Below, in pieces: positions 58,201 through 64,000 of a stretch of DNA of 64,000 bases. The stretch is from Pseudofabraea citricarpa (Eukaryota > Ascomycota > Leotiomycetes > Helotiales > Dermateaceae). Position numbers and translations under genes: made by a program. The DNA lies in assembly GCA_029641185.1 (NCBI GenBank), contig JAPWGK010000009.1, positions 570,501 to 634,500 on the forward strand, given 5' to 3'. Under the pieces are notes generated by a model. The model was not told the DNA's origin, did no database searches, and saw only the letters and a list, made by a program, of their open reading frames with translations. How positions within the stretch are numbered: the stretch's first letter is position 1; every line of letters begins with the position of its first letter.

Positions 58201-61200
58201 AGCAGCTGGATGAACAGTGCTCGATCTTGATGCTCTCGATTTAGTAAAGAACACTGGATGCAAAACTGAAGGATCATATTTCTCAGAGAAATGCCCCATA
58301 GCGGCTGGGTGAACAGTGCTCGATCTTGATGCTCTCGATTTAGTAAAGAACACTGGATGCAAAACTGAAGGATCATATTTCTCAGAGAAATGCCCCATAG
58401 CGGCTGGGTGAACAGTGCTCGATCTTGATGCCCTAGATTCGGTAAAGAATACTGGGTGCAGAACTGAAGAATCGTATTTCTGGGTCTGGGCAGTACTTGA
58501 GATGGTGCTCTTTGCAACCGCCTCAGCAAGTGCCGCTTCCCACATAATAGCAGAAGCAGCAGGTCTTTGCATGCGAGGTTTGCTCAAAGAGATTGCCTTT
58601 GCCAAAGCATTATCCCAATCAGATGGTGTTGCAATGTGACGTACAAATACTTGCTTAGGCATTCCAGCGCGGATGGCTTCTGTCAGCGCATCTTCCCAGT
58701 TCCCTCGGAATGCAGCGGGCGCTCTATACTGATGGCGGGTAGCTCTGTGGGATGGCTGTACAGGTGCCTGTACAACAGTAGTTGACTGCTTTTTCCATGA
58801 TTTTCTGACAGGTGTGCCTTCTGAAACTGGAGCTCTAGCTTCCCACATGTCTCTGGTAGCAAAGCCCTTTGAATCTCGAACAGTATTGCTTTTTGGCTGT
58901 GGGCGATTTGGTACCTTTGGCTCGACTTGGCGGACGGGAAGTTTGGATGGAAATTTAGCAACATCCTTATCGGCAGTCGGTGATACATTGCGAGGGACTG
59001 CTGGAGCCTGGTCTTTGGGGATCCTTGATTTCGAATCCCAGAAAGGCATCTTGCTCACTGCGGCCGCTCCGATGGAGCCCACACTACTCCAAATAGATGA
59101 GGCCTTTGTGCTAGTGGTTCTCAATGAAGCTGTCTCTGAAGAAGGCGATGAGCGGCCAGAAGATGGTAGTGAGTCTAATGATGGACTAACAGGTCGCACT
59201 GAGGACTCGGATATCCAGTCGTGCTCATATACGGCAGTGTTTCGTATATTCCAAAGTCTACGGGTGGTCAATTGAGGCGCTGGAGCTCGGTTGAGGCGTG
59301 GCTTGGAAAGCATGTTAATAGCAGCAGGCTCGAGATTACTATGGCGGTAAGAGATTCTTCCGGAGGTCACGCTGAATAGTCCTTCAACTAACTCAACTTC
59401 ACGCTGGTTGACTGAAGTCCACAAACATGGGATGGCCACAGGAGATCTGGGCTTAGAACCCCACATGGCGCTTGGAGACAATACTGAAGTAGCGAAAGCA
59501 GATGTGGACCACATATCCTTGCTAGTGAGGCTAGGAATACCAACTGTGTATTGAGGCTTTGATCGAAGCATGTTGTCAGATGATGGAATGTAAGATTGCC
59601 AGATGGTGAGTTCGGGTTGGGGTAGACCAGTAGAGTTGACGGGCGCCGACGTCTCTGAAGATGATTCCCACAACATCTTTAATGGTGCAGATTCGACTGA
59701 CAACCTTGCTAGAGGTTCAATGGGGAATCTGACCATAGAGTTCTGAATTGCTACTGTGTCATTGTCGGAATCTGACTCGAAATCAGTCTGGTCATCATCG
59801 TATTCCTCGATACTCTGTCTTGGAGGTGGAAGGAGGCTCTTCTTCGATGGCACATCCTCGGACTTTAGAAGACTTGCAATCTCCCAAAGGGTTGTCTCGT
59901 CGAAGTCATCGTCGCTTTCCATCTCCTCTTCGTCTTCGTCGAAGTCATCGTCTTCATCTTCTTCCTCATAATCATCAAAGAATGATGACGAGTATTCTTC
60001 AAAATTTGGGAAATCTGGCTCAAGCTCGCGGGATCTTGCGTCTAGCTTGGCATTGATAACAGGGCCGGCGAGAAGGGCAGGGTTAAATGCTGGTTGATAG
60101 ACAGCGTTATCAGACTTTTCACCCCAAGGAAATTGGAAAATGCCAAGAGTGTCCCTCTGATTGGGTAGCGGCTGGGGGCTTTCGACTATCTGATGTTAGA
60201 ATGATACAAGAAACTGAGAAGGATGCTTACTGATATCTGGAAGAAACGTTACACGCTTCGATTTACGCTGAGGCCTTTGCGTGACAGGACGCACCTTAAT
60301 ACTTACTGGGCGTACTGTTTTGGAGCCCCAAAGACCGACAACTGGTCGGGAATGGGGATCAGAACTAGGCTTTTCCCACATGGAGTTGCTCAGAAGTGAT
60401 AATGATAACTCATTTCGACGTTGCCTAGGTCGAACTGTTTTCGCAGGTGGTTCAGAGGCATCTTGGCTCGTTGGTCTTTCAAAAGGAATATTCCACATAC
60501 GCCCTGCTGCAGCCATTGGAGATGGGAACGGCTCTTGCCAAAGGGAGTGGATCTCTTTGGTGAGGGAGTTGTGTGCTTGTTGGCGTTGATTATAGACTTC
60601 CGCATCGGTCTCAGTATCTGTATCCAAGCTATCCGGAGGCGTTGGGCTGGTGATCTGTGGCTTGTTGACAGACAAGAAGTTCAAGCTCTTCTTTCGTAGC
60701 AGTGCTGGTGCGTTCTCCATGTACTCCATCTGGGCTTCTGCTAGTCGCTGCTGCCAGACGCTTGCTCTTGAATTATCTGAGCTACTAGTTGATGCACTTT
60801 CTTCGCCCTTGGATCGTACAGTCATGCTGCTTCTAATACGGGCACGGCGTGACACCCCTCTGGAAGGCGGTCGGGATGAGCTGGTGGATGGATTCCTCGA
60901 CAGGTCTGTTTCTGTCGGGGCTACTGTACCAGGCGTCATAACTACAGACATAGAATCTCTATCAAAGTTATTATGCATCTGTTGCCACTGATTTTCTTGC
61001 TGGCCCATCTCCTTTTCGAGATTCTCTAGAAGTTTAAATCGCCCTCCTGAATCATTATTGGATTCCTCAACATCCTCAGAGGCGCCATCAGGTAGTCGGC
61101 GTAAGAGGGAACCTACTGAGCCACGGCTAGGCTCCTCCTCAAATCGCTTTAGTTGTGCTTGGATCTCTTTAATGGCCTTCTCTTCCGCATCAGACTCTTC

Positions 61201-64000
61201 GGGGGAAGGTTCTGCTTGGCGAACCACAACAGTAGCCTTCCTTCCTTTTGTGTTCAGTAACAAAGGTGTCGGTGGTGGCATTTTGCGGGACCGCGTCTTG
61301 GTTTTTCGTTCAGAAAATGTTGGAAGTTCATCTCCAATCCTTCGGTGCCAAGTTCCTACTAGTGTTTCTTGTGGCTGGCTATCCTCTTCATTAACTGAAT
61401 GGCCGGCGTCAAGGAAGAATGACCGGCGGTTGTTGTCTGGCATATCCAGGAACGAGCGACGATTCTCTTCTGACTCGAGGCCAATAGTCACATATTCAGT
61501 CTCGCCCATGTCTTCCTGTGGAACTTCAGCAAGAATCTTAGAAGCCCCTCCACTTTGCGTGCGTGACTCGCTGCTAATTAGAGTTGGTCGAGCCCTGGCC
61601 TTGGAGATGTCAATCGCTGGGGTTGGGGAATGAACTGAACCCCAAATAGTAGTCTCTCCGCCATGTGAGCCATTCTCGCTGGGAGCTACCTCACTCAACA
61701 CGGATCGATGAACATCACGGAAGATAGCTGATGAGCGCCTGGCATTGCTACGAGTTGACTTGCGTGCAGCAATTTCCAGGTATGAATCCTCCACTGACGG
61801 AATTCCAGAAATCAGTGCCTCACCGGCGTCATCAGCGAGAGTGCGATACGTATTTGCACTAAACCGGTAAGTCTCCTCGTTGGAATCTTTGATCTCTTGA
61901 ACAGGCGATTGGACTTGGTTACTTAGTCGAGGTGTTTGGAAGCCGAAGGAGATTGTTGACCTTTTGGAGGCTCTTGTACTTTGTTTCCCGTCGTCAACAA
62001 AACTTTGCGCCGGAATCTCGTCTGATATAAATTCTGAAGGTACTCGTGGAAGAGACGGGACAGAAGATCTTCGTTTGCTGGTTAACGTTACTCCAGGTGG
62101 CGCTGGGAAGAGTAATTCAATCTTCTCATCAAACGTCATGCTTTTAGTGTTGTTCGGTAACAGCCTGGTCAGTCCTGAAGCGGTGGTAGGCGGCGGACGC
62201 GGAAGCGGAGGAAGCTTAGTCGGACTTCCAGAACTGGAATAAAGGACGGATTTACGATTTGCAACAGAAGAGGCGGACTTGCTACGCCTGTGCGGTGGTG
62301 GTGGCCCGGCATAAAATGAAGTTCTCTCTGTTCCATCTCTAGATGAACCCCTCTTCACTGGTCTCGGGCGATGTATGATCGATCCGGATGATTTCAGTTC
62401 TCCAGGTTGAGAGAACACGGAAGCACTATCAGCAGTTTTTGGACGCTTTGCATACATATCTGGAGCTCCGTTAATGATTGTCTTCACTACACCTGGATTG
62501 TCATAAACGATGTCGTTCATAAACATAACAGTCTGCTGTTGCTGTGGTGCTGCCTCTTTTGCTAAGGCTAATCGAGCCCGAGGGTTCCCTGGAAGTCCAA
62601 TAACTTGCTTCATTTGCAGTGTAGGTTTCGGCAAAGCCTTCTCATCAAGGTCGTGATTCTGGCTTCGCGGTGATCGTCTACGCACCTCGTCACGGCCTGG
62701 AGACAATGAAGCTGATGTTGAAGTAGCATTTGCTTCTCGTGACAGACCAGACGAGTCTCCACTTGGCACCGGTGACAAAGGTTGTCGTTTCGATCCCGGC
62801 ATATCTTTCCTTGTGACACTTACACTTCTTCGCAGGGCCTCCTGGGCAGATTGAGTCGGTGGTTTTGGCGCGGGTCGATTCGCAACCAGACCAATACGAG
62901 CACTAGCAGCTTGACGACGTTCACGCTCACTGGCAGCCGCAGTCTCTAAATCTACAGTTTCCATTCTAGGTCCGCTGTAACCTTCAGCATCCACGGCTAA
63001 TGGCTTGGAAATGCCTAAATTCCTAATGCTTGTCTTTGGAATTGGTTTTGTTCTAGCAAAGAGCGATTTCTTCTGCTGTGCCGTTGGAGCCGGAACCTTT
63101 AGTCCAGCAGTAGCGGATGGTCGAATTTGTGGTGCATATCCTCCCTGATTCGCTCCAAAACTACCTCCTAAAGGCGCAGACACAATCGATGGGAAAATGC
63201 CGCTTGATCCTCGATATCCTGGTGCATTTCTCATTTGTGTTGGCCCCTGGTCGTTCAACTCGACCTCTCGTACCCTTAGATCCGAGTAGTTTCCCTTGTT
63301 GTTTCCGTTGGACTGGAAGCCAGGCGAGTCCTGAGGTGTCGACGACGGGTTCACAACAAATAGACCATTCTTGGTATAACTACGTCCAACAATCGGAGAC
63401 CCATCAACGTTCACATCATCACGAAGGATTTCTCGGGTTGGCGGTAAGGGATTCATGAAAGGCGATTGGGCTTCTGGAGTAATGGCCTCGTCAATCCTGG
63501 GAGATACCAGGGCTCCTTGGAAAACAATAACGATCCCTATTTTTTGTCAACATGAACCACATAAAATACCAAACCTTGCGCACTAACCAACTAAGACCAC
63601 GAGACCGTTGGCTGGCAACACTGTTCTCAATATCAGGAGTATATTTTCCCACCCAAGTATCATTGGAACGCTCATTCCGGTCCAGAAAGCGAACCCAAAA
63701 ATTGTCACCACAACCGCCTTGCTTTGCTCTTGCCTATCGCTCGGTTGTCCTCCGCGCATGTCTCGAAAGAGGCCTAACGACAAAGCCTGGATGAGTAGAA
63801 CACCAATGATGATGGCGTCCAGAGCCAAAACGATTATTGATGCCGGTAGGAGGGACGTATATGCGACACAAAATGGCGTGAATTGAGGGCGAGTAAATCC
63901 AGCGAGCAGCCCTCCTGCAACAACTCTCAAACCCAAGATGATCTGTAGTATGACCCGCGCAGGTGTCAACTTTGTCCCATTTCCCACCGACCACAACAAA
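55273..64000 (-). CDS. Giant membrane-anchored repeat protein, partial (5' end outside window)
   Basis: Exons on the - strand are >64000-63588, 63536-60231 and 60185-55273, at least 2876 aa in frame. The visible N-terminus has several hydrophobic segments (GLRVVAGGLLAGF, SIIVLALDAIIIGVLLIQAL, VVVTIFGFAFWTGMSV, NGLVVLVGIVIVFQGALV), so a multi-span membrane domain. The rest is Ser/Pro/Arg-rich and predicted disordered, with an acidic patch (DDYEEEDEDDDFDEDEEE). Three repeat families fill the tail: WxxALxEAI units; about 100-aa units with SPIPSTxLPGTPSG and WMKDE; and seven about 70-aa units with TWVAP, PGxxA, EMF, LPRLxSTELF and NWLKxSS. I do not recognise the family. Trp-centred repeats suggest many binding sites for one partner (inference). 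Confidence 0.85.
55430..57250 (-). repeat. Seven coding repeats of about 210 bp
   Basis: Within the giant gene, units with TWVAP, PGxxA, EMF, LPRLxSTELF and NWLKxSS recur seven times at about 70-aa spacing, well diverged in sequence but constant in order. Diverged copies argue for old amplification kept by selection. Confidence 0.8.
58185..58482 (-). repeat. Three near-identical 99-bp coding repeats
   Basis: Copies begin at 58211, 58310 and 58409 (GAACAGTGCTCGATCTTGAT in each). The period is 99 bp, i.e. 33 codons (YDPSVLHPVFFTKSRASRS within the unit). The first two are almost identical at DNA level, so this is a recent, length-variable duplication. Confidence 0.92.

Overview
This is nuclear DNA of a filamentous ascomycete. 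Genes have short introns (about 45-150 nt) with GTAAGT/GTATGT donors, CTAAC/CTGAC branch sites and CAG/TAG acceptors. The families are typical of Pezizomycotina: HET domain, metacaspase, Dal5-type and sugar MFS carriers, a GH78 enzyme and 2-oxoglutarate oxygenases. A Leotiomycetes-like fungus is my best guess, but nothing here proves the class. Exon joins below were worked out by hand so that each CDS stays in frame. I saw no tRNA, rRNA or intact transposon.

Layout. (1) 1-1.7 kb: no gene seen. (2) About 1.7-5.9 kb, + strand: a non-coding, multi-intron host gene whose introns carry ten box C/D snoRNAs. Several have terminal stems and rRNA-complementary guides. (3) 6.8-23.9 kb: seven metabolic genes: amidase, 2OG oxygenase, Dal5/allantoate-type transporter, SDR, methylmalonate-semialdehyde-type ALDH, second 2OG oxygenase, and a fused HyuA/HyuB hydantoinase/oxoprolinase. 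Several control regions are rich in GATA-factor sites, so this looks like a nitrogen-regulated catabolic cluster for a cyclic amide or other N-compound. (4) 25.1-26.7 kb: metacaspase. (5) 27.2-31.1 kb: GH43 beta-xylosidase-like enzyme and a convergent sugar transporter. (6) 32.8-35.0 kb: amino-acid permease. (7) 36.2 kb: a 65-aa acidic protein behind a phased E-box array. (8) 36.6-39.3 kb: secreted GH78 rhamnosidase-like protein. (9) 40.7-42.5 kb: MFS transporter. (10) 42.7-44.8 kb: an AT-rich array of 12 diverged units sharing one motif. (11) 45.7-48.7 kb: PhyH-type dioxygenase and a CCC1/VIT1 vacuolar iron transporter. (12) 48.7-52.5 kb: AT-rich, no gene. (13) 52.5-54.6 kb: HET-domain protein. 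(14) 55.3 kb to the window edge, - strand: one very large protein with N-terminal membrane segments and a repeat-filled disordered tail; its 5' end lies outside the window.

The two most unusual items are the snoRNA host gene and the 12-unit array. The GATA-rich catabolic cluster and the giant repeat protein come next.
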